64,000 nt of DNA from Sulfurisoma sp. (GTDB lineage: Bacteria > Pseudomonadota > Gammaproteobacteria > Burkholderiales > Rhodocyclaceae): the NCBI GenBank assembly GCA_030691075.1, contig JAUYFI010000030.1, positions 1-64,000 of the forward strand, written 5' to 3'. Positions within the stretch are counted from its first letter, which is position 1; each line of letters opens with the position of its first letter. Below are positions 37,757-49,300 of the stretch, in pieces. Below the pieces are notes generated by a model. That model was not told the origin of the DNA, searched no databases, and saw only the letters and a list, made by a program, of their open reading frames with translations. Made by a program: the position numbers and the translations under genes.

Positions 37757-37785
37757 GAAAAAGTCGGCGCCGGCGGGACGGCGGG
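37757..37785 (+). repeat. Dispersed short element, copy 8 (intergenic)
   Basis: GAAAAAGTCGGC then GCCGGCGGGACGGCGGGC. It lies between the HigB-like gene and the tRNA-Thr fragment, outside any gene I can support. Confidence 0.8.
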
Positions 37786-37810
37786 CGCACCATGGCGTAA
37801 CTCCTGCCCC

Positions 37811-37843
37811 AAAAAACAAGGGCCTGCATCTCTGCAAGCCCTT
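37811..37843 (-). terminator. Original tRNA-Thr terminator, left of the island
   Basis: On the minus strand AAGGGC-T-TGCA, loop, TGCA-G-GCCCTT is followed by G and six Ts. It sits directly after the 3' fragment of tRNA-Thr, as expected if the tRNA originally ended here before the island entered. Confidence 0.8.
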
Positions 37844-37896
37844 GGTATCACTGGTGCTGCCGGCCGGAATCGAACTGGCGACCTACTGATTACGAA
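37841..37896 (-). repeat. Attachment-site copy: 3' part of tRNA-Thr
   Basis: 56 bases identical to 39321-39376, covering the 3' flank, CCA, acceptor, T arm and anticodon-arm 3' side of tRNA-Thr. After 37896 the identity stops (ACGAAACGG against ACGAATCAG). This is the usual footprint of tRNA-targeted integration. Confidence 0.9.
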
Positions 37897-38244
37897 ACGG
37901 CCTATCTCATTGATTAACAACAACTAACAACAAGCCAACGCAGTCACGGCACACCTTTCCGGCCATCAGCTTGTTTTGCATCGCTGCGGATTATTGCAGT
38001 TATTTGCCTCGCAGTGTGCCGCTATTGTGCCGCCGCCAAAATGTGCCGCCAAATATTCACTTGGATTGTGCGTTTTGCATAACAACAAAGGTTGCCAAAG
38101 GCATACCTTGTGACGGCGGGGCTTTCAGGCCAGCGCCATCTTTATTTCCATCTGTTGCGCAGCCACTTTTCCATTCCGCCCCACAGATTTCCATGTCGAA
38201 TCACTGCCACCGCGTGCCGTGCCACCACCACCGACTTTCGCCGC

Positions 38245-38877
38245 CTACCACTTGGCAGGCTTGGTTATCGCCGTTCCTGCAATCGGGTCTGGCAATTGAG
38301 ATGCAGCAAGGTCAGCAGGGCGTATATCAATTTGCCGATGGCTCCAGCTTCGCAACACGGCCAGCGGTTTTCTGGCGGGTGCTCCCGGCGTGTAGAGAAT
38401 GACGCGCTTCTTCTGGTGCTGCTTCGCAATCTTCAAGGCTCGGGCAAGGTCGCCGTCATTCGAGACAACGGCCGCGCAATCGAACGCCCCCAGCCACGCA
38501 TCATTCACCAACTCGACGGCCAGATTGACATCCGAACCTTTTTCCTCGGCCTGGATAATCTCCACGATACGCGACGGGTCGGCCTTGAGCGGTGCGCGTT
38601 TATTCTTGATGAGGAAGTGGCCCTCGATGATTTCCATCGCCGCGCCAGAGTGTGCGCGTAGCGCCCGCAAATAAACATCCTGCCGCTTGGGTGCATCGGG
38701 GTCATTGGGCAGCGGTGAAACCTTGGCCGTGAAATACTTGACCTTGACCAGAGTGCATTCCCTGGGAAGTGTCTTGCGGAAGTATCCCGCCAAGTCCAAC
38801 CACTTGAACGGGGTGCCCTTCAAGCTGCCGTAGTAGAGATTGAAGCCGTCCACATAGACAATGGTTCTCAATGTCAT
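38245..38877 (-). CDS. NYN-domain (PIN-like) putative RNase
   Basis: 210 residues of the LabA/DUF88 type: TIVYVDGFNLYYGSLKG (first acidic site D-G-x-N), QAEEKGSDVNLAVELVNDAW (second), VVSNDGDLARALKIAK (third, SNDGD). These acidic residues form a PIN-like metal site in NYN RNases. ATG 38877 is chosen because the domain begins there. It is the only cargo of the tRNA-Thr island, so an RNA-targeting defence or regulatory role is possible but unproven. Confidence 0.85.
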   Translation of the reverse strand: MTLRTIVYVDGFNLYYGSLKGTPFKWLDLAGYFRKTLPRECTLVKVKYFTAKVSPLPNDPDAPKRQDVYLRALRAHSGAAMEIIEGHFLIKNKRAPLKADPSRIVEIIQAEEKGSDVNLAVELVNDAWLGAFDCAAVVSNDGDLARALKIAKQHQKKRVILYTPGAPARKPLAVLRSWSHRQIDIRPADLAASQLPDPIAGTAITKPAKW

Positions 38878-39282
38878 CCCCGGAAAAAGCAAAGCCCCCT
38901 TGCGGAGGCTCTGCACCCCACGGGCGAAGCCGTGAGGGAAGTAGTCGGGGAATTATGGGCCAAGGGTCGTCGCCGGTCAATTTTGATTTCCGGCCAACCA
39001 CCGGCGCAATTCATTGACTCAGGTAGCTCGATTGCGTCCCATGCCGCTCAGTCACGGTGCTCGCACCAGATGCGATTCTAAATTAACGCCATGACTCTAT
39101 TGTGTTTTTCAACGCCACGAAGGCAAGCGGCACAGACACCAGCAAAAAAACATCTGTTATCCACGGGCTACGAGGGCAAGTGTGCCGCGCGGCACAGAGC
39201 GACAACCATCAAGGTAGTGCCGCCGATTCAAATGGGGGATTGTGTTGCCGATTACCGGCCCGCACTGTGCCGCTAGTGTGCC

Positions 39283-39306
39283 AAAAGGAAAGCCCCCGGA
39301 GGCTTG
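39283..39306 (-). terminator. Current terminator downstream of tRNA-Thr
   Basis: On the minus strand AAGCC, loop TCCGGG, GGCTT followed by TCCTTTT. It is brought by the island and replaces the original terminator now at 37.8 kb. Confidence 0.6.
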
Positions 39307-39320
39307 AAAACCTGCGAGGG

Positions 39321-39407
<87 letters not shown>

Positions 39408-39418
39408 GAAGGGGGCGG

Positions 39419-39424
39419 ATTATA
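39419..39424 (-). promoter_or_regulatory. -10 box of the tRNA-Thr gene
   Basis: TATAAT on the minus strand, 12 bases before the mature tRNA 5' end and followed by a GC-rich stretch, as is usual for stable RNA promoters. No convincing -35 can be seen. Confidence 0.5.
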
Positions 39425-39573
39425 AACTCAGTCGGGTTCACCGGCCAAACAGAATCACCCTGACGAAGTCCGCACATGACGTCCATCGGCCAATTTTTGC
39501 CGCTGGTCGGCACGGACTGGCGGCGCGAACGGCATAATGCAAGACTTCGACACAAGAAAAGGAGCACTCCGCC

Positions 39574-40056
39574 ATGGCCCATCGCGTCTCCGCCAATCAA
39601 CTGTCCGACCGCATTTCGCGCGGTTTCACCCTGATCGAATTGATGATCGTGGTCGTGATTATCGGCATTCTTGCCGCGATTGCGATCCCGAACTACAACG
39701 ATTATGTGCGCAATGCAAAAATGGCCGAAGCAACCGCCACTCTGCTTCAGTATCGGACCTTTATGGAGCAGTATTATCAGGACATGCGGGGCTATGGCGT
39801 AACGGCACAGACAGCTTGCGGCGTGCCGCCAACCGATGCGCGAATCGCCAACCTGAACTTGAGATACTTCACCCCGACTTGCGCGGTTCCAAACACCGCG
39901 ACTCCCGGCTTGCCGCAGACGTACCTGATCACGATGACGGGAATCTCGGACCTTAGCTGCCATGTTTTTACCATTACCGAGCAAAACACCCGCCGGTATT
40001 CCTATAACGCGGGAGCGGCCGTTGCATGGCCAAGCAGCATTGCTAGATGCCCATAA
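39574..40056 (+). CDS. pilE: Type IV pilin-like protein (PilE family)
   Basis: 160 residues with a class III signal: short leader ending SRG, then [32 protein letters not shown]. PilD cleaves after Gly and methylates Phe1. The globular part has a C-terminal Cys pair (CHVFTITEQ...ARCP). Shine-Dalgarno AAAAGGAG precedes ATG. It heads a cluster of minor pilins, so it may be a minor pilin rather than the main fibre subunit. Confidence 0.92.
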   Translation: MAHRVSANQLSDRISRGFTLIELMIVVVIIGILAAIAIPNYNDYVRNAKMAEATATLLQYRTFMEQYYQDMRGYGVTAQTACGVPPTDARIANLNLRYFTPTCAVPNTATPGLPQTYLITMTGISDLSCHVFTITEQNTRRYSYNAGAAVAWPSSIARCP

Positions 40057-40058
40057 GC

Positions 40059-40817
40059 ATGAAAGCATTCCAGCGTGGCGCAGTCTCCGGGTTCAGCCTG
40101 GTCGAGGTAATGATCGGGATCGTGATATTCGGGATTCTGCTCTCGCTGGGCTTGCCGGCGTTTTCGCGGTTGATCGCGGACATGCGATTGCGCAATCAGG
40201 CGGAATATGTCCTGTCGGGCCTGCAACTGGCGAAAGGTGAAGCCTTGAAACGGAATGCGACGATACGGTTTCAACTGGTTTCCACTCTGGACACGAACTG
40301 CGCCATTGCGGCCAGCAGCAATTTGTGGCTGGTAAGTCATGGCAACCCGACATCCGACTGCGACCTCGCCGAATCCATGCAGAACGCCGATACCACCGGC
40401 AACAGACCTTACGGCACCCCCCCCGTCCTGTTGATCAAAGGTTCGCAAGAGCAGCAAACGACTGCTCAAACGACAATTGCCGTGGCAGCCACCAATGTCA
40501 CAACGGCGGATCGGATAGCATGTTTCACTGGAACAGGCCGCTTGAGTCGGATATGGAACGATAGCGCCATCCCGACTGCACCGGAAATAGCGGGCGGTTG
40601 CTCGGCTTCGATGAACCCGGCGACAACAGCCGCGCCATCGGTCACCATCGACATCACGGACCCCACGTCGGGAACCTGCTTCACGGATGCTCCGACGCCT
40701 TCGACGGGGACGGTACGCTGTCAGCGCATCATGGTTTCTCCGGCCGGCGAAATCCGTATGTGCGATCCGGGCTTGTCGGCGGCCAAGCATCCCAACGATC
40801 CGAGAGTCTGTTCATGA
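40059..40817 (+). CDS. fimT: Minor pilin FimT/GspH family
   Basis: About 252 residues. Prepilin motif SG|FSLVEVMIGIVIFGILLSLGLPAFSRLIADM is followed by a beta-rich domain with several cysteines (DTNCAI, TSDCDL, RIACFTG, GGCSAS, GTCFTD). It starts 2 bases after the pilE stop; an in-frame ATG at 40047 overlaps pilE. It is part of the pilus-tip priming complex in related systems. It ends with an ATGA overlap into pilV. Confidence 0.88.
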   Translation: MKAFQRGAVSGFSLVEVMIGIVIFGILLSLGLPAFSRLIADMRLRNQAEYVLSGLQLAKGEALKRNATIRFQLVSTLDTNCAIAASSNLWLVSHGNPTSDCDLAESMQNADTTGNRPYGTPPVLLIKGSQEQQTTAQTTIAVAATNVTTADRIACFTGTGRLSRIWNDSAIPTAPEIAGGCSASMNPATTAAPSVTIDITDPTSGTCFTDAPTPSTGTVRCQRIMVSPAGEIRMCDPGLSAAKHPNDPRVCS

Positions 40818-41326
40818 GCCGCTTTATCAGAAAATCCCGGCCACCGTCGCTTCCTCGTTCCCGGAAAGCACAAATCGGCTCGATGCTGATCGAAGCTCTG
40901 GTGGCCGCCATTATTTTTGCCGTCGGCATTCTGGCGCTGATCAAGTTGCAGGCTGAAGGAATTCGCCAGACCACCGAGTCCAAGGTGCGCTCCGATGCCA
41001 GCTACCTGGCCGACAAGGTGTTGGGCGACCTGGCGGGGCAAGACCTGCAGACGGGCGCCCAGGCGGCATCCACCGCGATCACGGGCTTCAACGGCACCTA
41101 CACCGCGACAGCCGCGCCGGCGACTCCCGATGCCGCCGTATCCGGATCCTGGCAGGCCATGCTTGCCCGAACCCTGCCACTGGGCACGCTCAACGTGGCC
41201 GTCGAGTCGTCCGCCGATCCGATGAACGCGGCCAATCAAGTTCGAGCCGCGACTGTCACCGTCACCTGGAGCGTCGCCAACGGCGGCACGCGGACTTTTT
41301 CACAAGTCAGCCGTCTGGTGGACTAA
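40814..41326 (+). CDS. pilV: Minor pilin PilV
   Basis: 170 residues. The prepilin motif is altered: AQIGSMLIEALVAAIIFAVG, with Ser in place of the usual Phe after Gly but Glu5 kept, which is common in PilV. It overlaps fimT by ATGA. Its role is pilus assembly initiation with PilW, PilX and PilY1. Confidence 0.9.
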   Translation: MSRFIRKSRPPSLPRSRKAQIGSMLIEALVAAIIFAVGILALIKLQAEGIRQTTESKVRSDASYLADKVLGDLAGQDLQTGAQAASTAITGFNGTYTATAAPATPDAAVSGSWQAMLARTLPLGTLNVAVESSADPMNAANQVRAATVTVTWSVANGGTRTFSQVSRLVD

Positions 41327-41328
41327 AC

Positions 41329-42615
41329 ATGCTCTGGGCCCATTCCCTCCCCCGGCGAACGCATTCGGGTTTCACCCTGGTGGAAATCCTGGTCGCCCTG
41401 GCCATCGGCATGATTACGGTGCTGGTCATCATGCAAGCCACCACCGCGACGGAAGCACAGCGCCGGCAGACATCCAGCGGCAGCAGCGCGGACGCGGCGG
41501 GGTCGATAGCGCTACAGACGATTCAGCGCGCCATTTATGGCGCCGGTGCCGGGATGACCGGCGACAGCAACAACATCTTCAACATCTGCTATGGCGCCAC
41601 CGTCGATGCGTCGAACACCGCAGCCGGGGCACCGGGCGCCATTGCGCTTCCCGCGAACTCTTTCGCGCCGATCAGGATATGGGATGCGGCGGCGCCGCCC
41701 GCGCACCTGAATGCCGCGGGCTTCGATGCGAATACCGACATCGTTCAAATTATCGGCGGGGGATCGGACTTTTTCTTCGGTCGGGGAATTACGGTCGGCG
41801 TCTGGCCCGATCCGCTGAATTTTTCACATACTGTCGTCGGTACCCTCGCCGACCGCTGGGACGAGACATGGTTCGCCATAGCCGGATTCCATGCCGGCGA
41901 TCTCGCCATCGTTGTGCAGGCTGGCGCGAATTGCCGTATCTCCCAGATCACCTCATTGTCGAACCAAGGACAGAACGTATCGGGAGAAGCGGGGTGCGAT
42001 GCGCCAATCGCGAACACGGCATCCACCGCGGCACAAATTCGGCACACAACCGGAACCTTCCGTAATTTCTACAACGCCTGTCAGCAGGAAACGTCCAACT
42101 GGAACGGAGGCACGGCGTTTGCGGGGACGGGCGGACTCCTCTACAGCCTCGGGCCGCCGGATCGCTTCTCCATGCGTGCCTACGCGATCCGCGGCGGGCG
42201 GTTGACCGTCTGCGCGCCGCTTTACCAGAACTGCACCGCCGCGGCCAGTTGGGAGGTCTTTGGCGACGGCATCGTCTCATTGAAGGCCCAATATGGCTTC
42301 GATGCCGACAACAACCAGGTTGTTGCCGCCGGAGAATGGACCCGGACGACGCCGACCGCCAACTGGGATCGCCTCAAGTCGTTCCGCCTGGTGCTGGTGG
42401 CCAGGAACAAGCAAATGGAGCGCGATGCGATAGCGACGGCGGATTGCGCGCCGCCGTGGGCGGGATTCACCGCGGCCGATGCCACCTGCGTCGGCGCGGT
42501 CGGCGCGGCGCAGGTGTTTCTGGCCACCGGCGACGATGGGGCCAACTGGAATCGTTACCGCTACAAGATTTTCGAGACCACCGTGCCCTTGCGCAATATG
42601 TACTGGAGCAACTGA
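41329..42615 (+). CDS. pilW: Minor pilin PilW
   Basis: 428 residues, the longest minor pilin here. SG|FTLVEILVALAIGMITVLVIMQ matches the prepilin motif. The large C-terminal region has FSMRAYAIRGGRLTVCAPLY, typical of PilW. It begins 2 bases after pilV ends. Confidence 0.92.
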   Translation: MLWAHSLPRRTHSGFTLVEILVALAIGMITVLVIMQATTATEAQRRQTSSGSSADAAGSIALQTIQRAIYGAGAGMTGDSNNIFNICYGATVDASNTAAGAPGAIALPANSFAPIRIWDAAAPPAHLNAAGFDANTDIVQIIGGGSDFFFGRGITVGVWPDPLNFSHTVVGTLADRWDETWFAIAGFHAGDLAIVVQAGANCRISQITSLSNQGQNVSGEAGCDAPIANTASTAAQIRHTTGTFRNFYNACQQETSNWNGGTAFAGTGGLLYSLGPPDRFSMRAYAIRGGRLTVCAPLYQNCTAAASWEVFGDGIVSLKAQYGFDADNNQVVAAGEWTRTTPTANWDRLKSFRLVLVARNKQMERDAIATADCAPPWAGFTAADATCVGAVGAAQVFLATGDDGANWNRYRYKIFETTVPLRNMYWSN

Positions 42616-42635
42616 GCAAAACAGCGAGCCCCTCC

Positions 42636-43382
42636 ATGACGACTTTCCGCACGCTGCCCCGCAAGACCCTTCCCTCCGCTGCCGGCCCCCGACGGCAGGA
42701 GGGTATCGTCCTGTTCATCGCCCTGATTGCCCTCGTCGTGCTGTCCCTGGCGGGTATCGGCTTCATGCGATCGGTCGATACCGCCTCGGTCCTGGCGGGC
42801 AACCTGGCCTTCAACCGCGCTTCGGTCGCCATTTCCGACTCGGGCATGGAAGAGGCGCGCGTGCAGTTGGCGACACTCGACAATGCAATAACTTCGGGGC
42901 GTTGCTCGCTTACCGCCCCCGCATCCTGTCTGTGGATGAACGGCTCCGACATGACCGCAGGAAGGGCGCCGACGGGCGGGACTCCGCCAGCCAATGGCTA
43001 TTTTGCCTGGGCAGACCCAACGTTCAACTATCGAACGTTCAACTGGGGCAATGCCACCAACAGCGACAACATGACGTATCAGTTCAATGCCGCCGTCGCC
43101 AGTTGGACCGCCGCCCAGGCAGCCGCATTGATTGGCTACGATATCCGTTACGTCATACACAGAATGTGCGAGTTTCCCTGGAGTTCGACGGACGCCACGA
43201 AAGGCGACCCGGCCAGTTCCAACTGCATGACCACCGCCAGCACGGGGGGGCAGTCCCAAGGGTCCATCACGGTGTCAAGCAACCAGACGCAGACCGCCGC
43301 TTCCGTTCCCTTGTACCGCATCACCATCCGCGTCATGGGGCCGCGCAATAGCGTTGCCTACGTGCAAGTCTGGTCAAGCTGA
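42636..43382 (+). CDS. pilX: Minor pilin assembly protein PilX
   Basis: 248 residues. QEGIVLFIALIALVVLSLAGI is the N-terminal helix, where Glu replaces the usual residue before the hydrophobic stretch as in PilX. SVAISDSGMEEARVQL follows. It probably sits at the pilus tip with PilY1. The next gene begins 17 bases later. Confidence 0.9.
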   Translation: MTTFRTLPRKTLPSAAGPRRQEGIVLFIALIALVVLSLAGIGFMRSVDTASVLAGNLAFNRASVAISDSGMEEARVQLATLDNAITSGRCSLTAPASCLWMNGSDMTAGRAPTGGTPPANGYFAWADPTFNYRTFNWGNATNSDNMTYQFNAAVASWTAAQAAALIGYDIRYVIHRMCEFPWSSTDATKGDPASSNCMTTASTGGQSQGSITVSSNQTQTAASVPLYRITIRVMGPRNSVAYVQVWSS

Positions 43383-43399
43383 TAGCAAAGGATACAGCC

Positions 43400-46300
43400 A
43401 TGTCCACCCATGCCGATAATCACCGCCGATTCTCGTTTAGTTCAAGACAGTGGAAGTCCCGCCTGTTGGCACTGTGCATGGCAACCACGCTACTTTCACC
43501 GCTTGACGAGGCACAGGCGGCGGCGACCGTCAATCTCGCGCAGGAACCTCTGTTCAGCGCCAGTACAACGTCGGTCTATCCCAATCTGATGTTCCTGCTC
43601 GATTCGTCGGGCAGCATGGGCTGGGACTACGTCCCCGACTATGTCAATGCTTACTGGGTCACCTCGGGCGGCGAACCCAGTTGTTTCGATTCCGGCTCCA
43701 CCACCAACAATTCCATCGCGGATGCTCGGCAGAACTGCTATGTGGGCGATCCGCCGTTCATGAGCCCGGAATTCAACCTGATTTATTACAACGCGGACTA
43801 CACCTACCAGCCGGGCTGGAACGGAACCCTGGCGACGCCGGCGGCTTACCCGGCACAGACCATTACCGGCACGACCCTTGACCCCTATGGTCAGCAAAAA
43901 AACACCCAGCTAAACAATGGCAACACCGGAACCACGCTTGATCTCACCGCCAATTACCCCGACCGGCGCTGGTGCGTGAAGTCGGGACTGGCAATCGACC
44001 AGACAGCGGCCTGGATCCCGGTGACCAGCGTCACCACGTCGTCGACCATCAGCGCGCTGAAAGTCGGCACAACCAACGTGCTATCGGGCACCACCACCGC
44101 AGCCTCGACCAAGGCCACCGTCGCCGCCAACCTGGCCGCCAGAGTCCTCTACGCGGGTTACTCGATGCGATACGATACCAACGCCACCGGATTCTGGCTG
44201 ATCGGCCCCGCCGGAACGACGGGGACGCCAACCGTCACGGTGGCCAGCGGCAACGCCGTGCTGACGCCGGCGGCTTTCGGCGCGGCCTGCGTGGCCAACA
44301 CCGCGGGCTATGACTACCCCAACGACACCTACCGCTATCTACCCGGTTCCGGCGGCACCGCTGCCTCCGCCCGCTCCACCGGCGTGCCCGCCGCCACGGG
44401 CAACCACGCCCTGGGCGCCCCCTATTACTGGCGCGTCATTCCCACCGAGTATTGCAGCGACGTGGCGAAAACCACTTGCGTCGACTGGACGGCAGCCAAC
44501 GCCGTGGTCAGCGGCACGACCTACTCGACATCCAAGTATTGCGCCGACACGGCGCGGACTTTCGCGTCCTGCCTGACAACCCAGGACTCGGCCCATCGCT
44601 ACCCGGCGAAATGCAGCGCCAGCGCCTGCGTGGAACCCGGACAGGGCGGAACCTACATCTATGCCGCTCCGACACGATTCTGCAAGCCGGACACGACCAA
44701 CCCGCAGACGGACCCGCTCATCAACTGTCAGGGCGCCTACAACTCGGTTACCGGGCATGTCGTGCCCAAGTTTCTCGGTTATGTCATTCCGGCCGCGGGC
44801 GACAATGCCTATGGACTCATTACCATTGGGTCGGTTATTCCCGGACAGCAGATCACCGGAATCACCATCACCGGCAGCGCCACCAACCTCCTGACCAGCA
44901 CCTATACGGTTCCGATCGGGGCGACACCGAGTTCGGTGGCAACCGCATTGTCGGCCGCGATTTCCGCCGGCTACCTGCTGGACGGCGTCCGTGCCATCAC
45001 CAGGACGGCGCAGGGCAATGTCGTGCGGATCAGCAGCGCCGTGATCGGAACCCTCGACAACGACAAGGTCATCACCGTCACCGGCCCGGCTTGGGTCACC
45101 AACGGTAGCCCGGCAACGGCCACCATCACCGTGGGCAGCGGAGCCGCGGGCGCATTCGACTATCGCCTTGGGCCGGTGTGCGTCGGCACCGTGGCCGGCA
45201 CCTTCCCCACCCAGACATGCAGTGGGTCGATCATTTCGAACAACACGGATGCCCTGGCCGTCGATCTCTCGACCCCCGGCGGACTGGCTTCCGCGGCCAC
45301 CTCGATCGCCAACTCGATCAACAATGCGGCGATTGCGGGTTACACGGCGACCGCGGCGACCGCTGTGGTGACGATCACCGCGGGAACGGCCGGAGTGAAT
45401 ACCACCCCGGTCAACATCATGGCCTCGTCGCTGGGAGCAGGGTTTGCCGCTGGAACGATCTCGGTCTATGGCACCACGGTCGGAACCCTGCCCTACATCG
45501 TCAACTCGATCGCGGCGGGTGCAACGACCATCAGCACCGGCGCGGTTAACGGAAGCTGGGACCTCACAACCTCGGGCGGGCAAGCCTCCGCCGCAACCGC
45601 CATCGCGGCGGTGATCGGCAATGGCTATTCCGCCACTTCCAGTGGCGGCGTGGTGACCATTACCGCCAACACCGCGGGCACGGCGGGCAACGGCGCCCTG
45701 GCGGTGACCAGCACCGGCACCGCCGCGGCGGGGTCCATTACGGTCAGCACGGGCAGTGCCGGGGTGCGCAATTACAGCATCAGTTCGATCACCGTCGGCA
45801 GCACGACCGTGGCCAGCAACATCGGCATCCAGGCGGACACCAGCACGTCCGCTGGCCGGAACGCCGCCGCGACGGCGATCAAGAACGCCATCGGCAATGG
45901 CTATGTCGGTTCCTGCACCGGAGGAGCCACCTGTACCGTCAGTACCGTGATCGTGACCGCGACGACCCCCGGCGCCGTGGGCAATGGGGCGATTGCGGTG
46001 ACTTCCGCCTCGGTGTTGGCGCCCACCACCAGAACCCTTACGGTATCCAACGGCGGCACATCGACGGACGTCAGCCGCATTTCCATGTCCGGGTGTACCG
46101 ATTCCACCTTGAACAAGACGATCGGCTTCGGCATCCTCGCTGGCGACCCCGCCGCGTCGACCCTGACAGCCACCGTGGCGGGCAATATCCGCGCCAAGAC
46201 GCCGGTGGCCGCCGGCCTCGTCATGGGAGGCTCGCTCAGCACCGTCACCTTCGCCCCCGCCGCGGGTTACGGCTCGCGCCTCAACGGCTGCACCCTTGCG

Positions 46301-49300
46301 GTGGTGGCCACCGGTGGCATGATCTTTACCTTCACGCCCTCGAACGCCTTTACCGCCCGGGATGCCTTCGCCACCACCAAGGTCGACGTCGCCGGCGGCA
46401 AGGAGGCCGTCCCGACCACCCTGAGCGGCATCAGTGGTGGCACCAACCTGCTGGCGCTGCCCTACACCGCCACGGCATTCGCCGGCGGCGTCAATGCCAC
46501 CGGGCCGGTGACCACCACGACCGAGAACTTCACGGGAGGCAGCGATGCCGGCAGCGAGCGCCGCGCCGATATCGGCAGCTTCAAGCGCTGCGACATTACC
46601 AGCACGGCCGATTGCGCCGGCCTCGGCGCCGGGCGGTTCCCGCGCACGGCGACACGCACGGACTGCACGGCAAGCACCGGCTGGTGCACCTACGATGAGG
46701 AGAAGGTCAACTTCGCCAACTGGTATGCCTTCAACCGCACCCGCATGCAAGCCATGAAGACCGGGGCGGGCCTGGCATTTTCCGGCATCGGCTCGACCTA
46801 TCGCGTGGGCTTCTCGAGCATTCAGACAGACTCGACCGGCGACACCGACTTCCTGGCGGTAAGCGACTTCTCGACCGCGCAGAAGCAGAGCTGGTACACG
46901 AAGTTCTATGCCAAGCTGCCGAGTTCGGGAACACCCTTGCGCAGCGCCCTGGCGCGTATCGGCCAGATGTTCGCCCACAAGGGCGACCTGGCCGGAGGCG
47001 ACCCGGTGCAGTACTCGTGCCAGCAGAACTTTGTGCTGATGACGACGGACGGCTACTGGAATACCGATGCTTGCGGCTACGTAAACCAGGTCGACAATGC
47101 GACGGATATCGGCCAGCAGGATGGCGCGCCGACGCTGACCCAACTGCAAGTCGCCAACGAAATGTGGGACGGCGACCTGGGCGGCGCCTGCCTCAACAGC
47201 AGTGACGGGCCCTCATCCACCGCGACACTGGCGGACGTGGCGTACTACTACGCCCATACCGATCTGAGAACCAGCACTCTCGCCAACTGCGCCAATGGCT
47301 TGCTGGGCGCCGCTCAGGATGTGTGCAAGAACAACGTCCCGCATGTCAATGCCAGCGAGCCGGTCTACCAGCACATGAGCACTTTTACGCTGGGGCTGGG
47401 CGTCAGCGGCACGCTGCGTTACCAGAGCGATTACGATACGGCGGGGAGCGGAGACTTCTACGATATCAAGCACAAGACCAAGAAGTGGCCGCAAGTGACC
47501 GCGGGGAGCCAAACCACGGTCGATGACTTGTGGCACGCCGCCGTCAATGGCTTCGGCAAGTATTTCAGCGCCAGCAACCCGACCATTCTCAAGCAGAACC
47601 TGGACGACGCGCTATCCACCATCAAGTCGTCGGTGGGTTCGGGAGCGGCGGCGGCAACCAGCGCGCAGGCCCTGACGACCCAGACGCAGAACTACGCGTA
47701 TGTCGCTTCTTACCAGACGGTCTACTGGTACGGCAATCTGGAAGCCCGGGCCATCAACGCCACCACCGCCCAGGTCAGCCCCTCGGCGACCTGGTGCATA
47801 ACCGATGTCCTGGCCGACTTGAGCACGGGCGCCACCGCGTGCGCCGGCAAGCTGAAGACTCAAGTGGCCGCCAGCACGGACACGCGCAACATTTACCTCT
47901 TCGACTCGGTCAATGCGTTCGGCAACCAGTTGCGCTCATTCACCCATGGCAACCTGACCGCCGCCGAACAAGCCTACTTCAACCCCTGTACGCCCACCGC
48001 ACCGCTCACGGCCTTGAGCCAGTGCGGGCTATATTCCCTCGCCACGATGACCGGCACGACAGCGACTTCACTGGTCAATTATTTGCGCGGACAGACCGGG
48101 CAGGAACTGGATAGTTCAACCAGCAGCATCGAGTCCTTCCGCAGTCGCAAGCACCCGATGGGTGATGCGGTGGGTTCGCAACCGGTTTATGTCGGGCTGC
48201 CAAGCGGCATCTACAATGATGACTGGTACTCGGCTTTCAAGGCAGCCATAGCCGTTCTCCACCCCGTGGCAACTGGTGGATTCCCGGAAACCGTATTCAT
48301 CGGCGCGAACGACGGCATGTTGCATGCCTTCAATGCCAACGACGGAACCGAGCGCTGGGCCTACATTCCGACGCCCATGCTGTCGAAGCTGCGCATTCTC
48401 GCGGATGACAATTACTCCCAGGCCAATCAACACAGGTTTTTCGTCAACGCCTCGCCGGTGGTGGCGGATGTTTGTTTCCATCCCTGCAATAGCGCGGATA
48501 ACTGGCACACGATTCTGGTTGGTGGTTATGGTGCCGGCGGCAAGGGCTACTTTGCCATCGACATTACCAATCCCACTCAGCCCGTGGGTCTCTGGGAGTT
48601 CGGATCCGACAACGACCCGGATGTCGGCTATTCCTACGGAATTCCGATCATTACCAAGCGCCCGGATGGGAGGTGGGTCGTACTGGTGACATCGGGCTAC
48701 GAAAACACCAGCGGGACGGGAGAAGGCGTACTCCTCGCCCTGGCACCGGACACTGGCGAGGTGCTGACCAAGATCAGCAATAATTCCGGTACCACGCTCA
48801 GCCCAAGCGGTCTGGCCAAAATCGAGCCGTTCATCACCGACGCGGTACATGACAACACCACGCGCGATGTTTACGGCGGCGACCTGGACGGCAACCTGTG
48901 GCGGTTCAGGCTGGACGTCGGAACGGAATCCGTGGTCAAGATAGCGCAATTCGCCGGGCCGACCGGCACGCCGCAACCCATCACCACCAAACCCATCCTT
49001 ACCTCGCTCGACGACACGGCACGGACGCGCTACATGATTGTCGGCACCGGCATGCTGCTGCAGACCGCGGACATGACCAATACGAGCGCTCAGTCGGTGT
49101 ATGCCTTCGCCGAAAGTTACGATACCGCTTGCGCCGCCGATGGTACCTTGCCGGTCACGAGCAATTGCGATAACGCCCCGAGGGGAACCGTTATCGACAG
49201 CGTTAGCACGCGCGGCAGCTCTTCGGTCGTACCGAGCACGACAGCGACCGTGGGTCACTGCGCCGGGGCCTCGGCAACATCTCCCCCCTTGCCGGTTGCA

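Noticed and set aside
39408..39573. Sigma-54 promoter before pilE
   Set aside because: I looked for GG-N10-GC of the TGGCAC/TTGCA type and found no convincing match; only GGCACGG without a properly spaced TTGCA.
44056..44078. GAAAGTCGGCACAACC in pilY1
   Set aside because: Matches only the left half, with no hairpin or right half; it encodes ordinary insert-region sequence.
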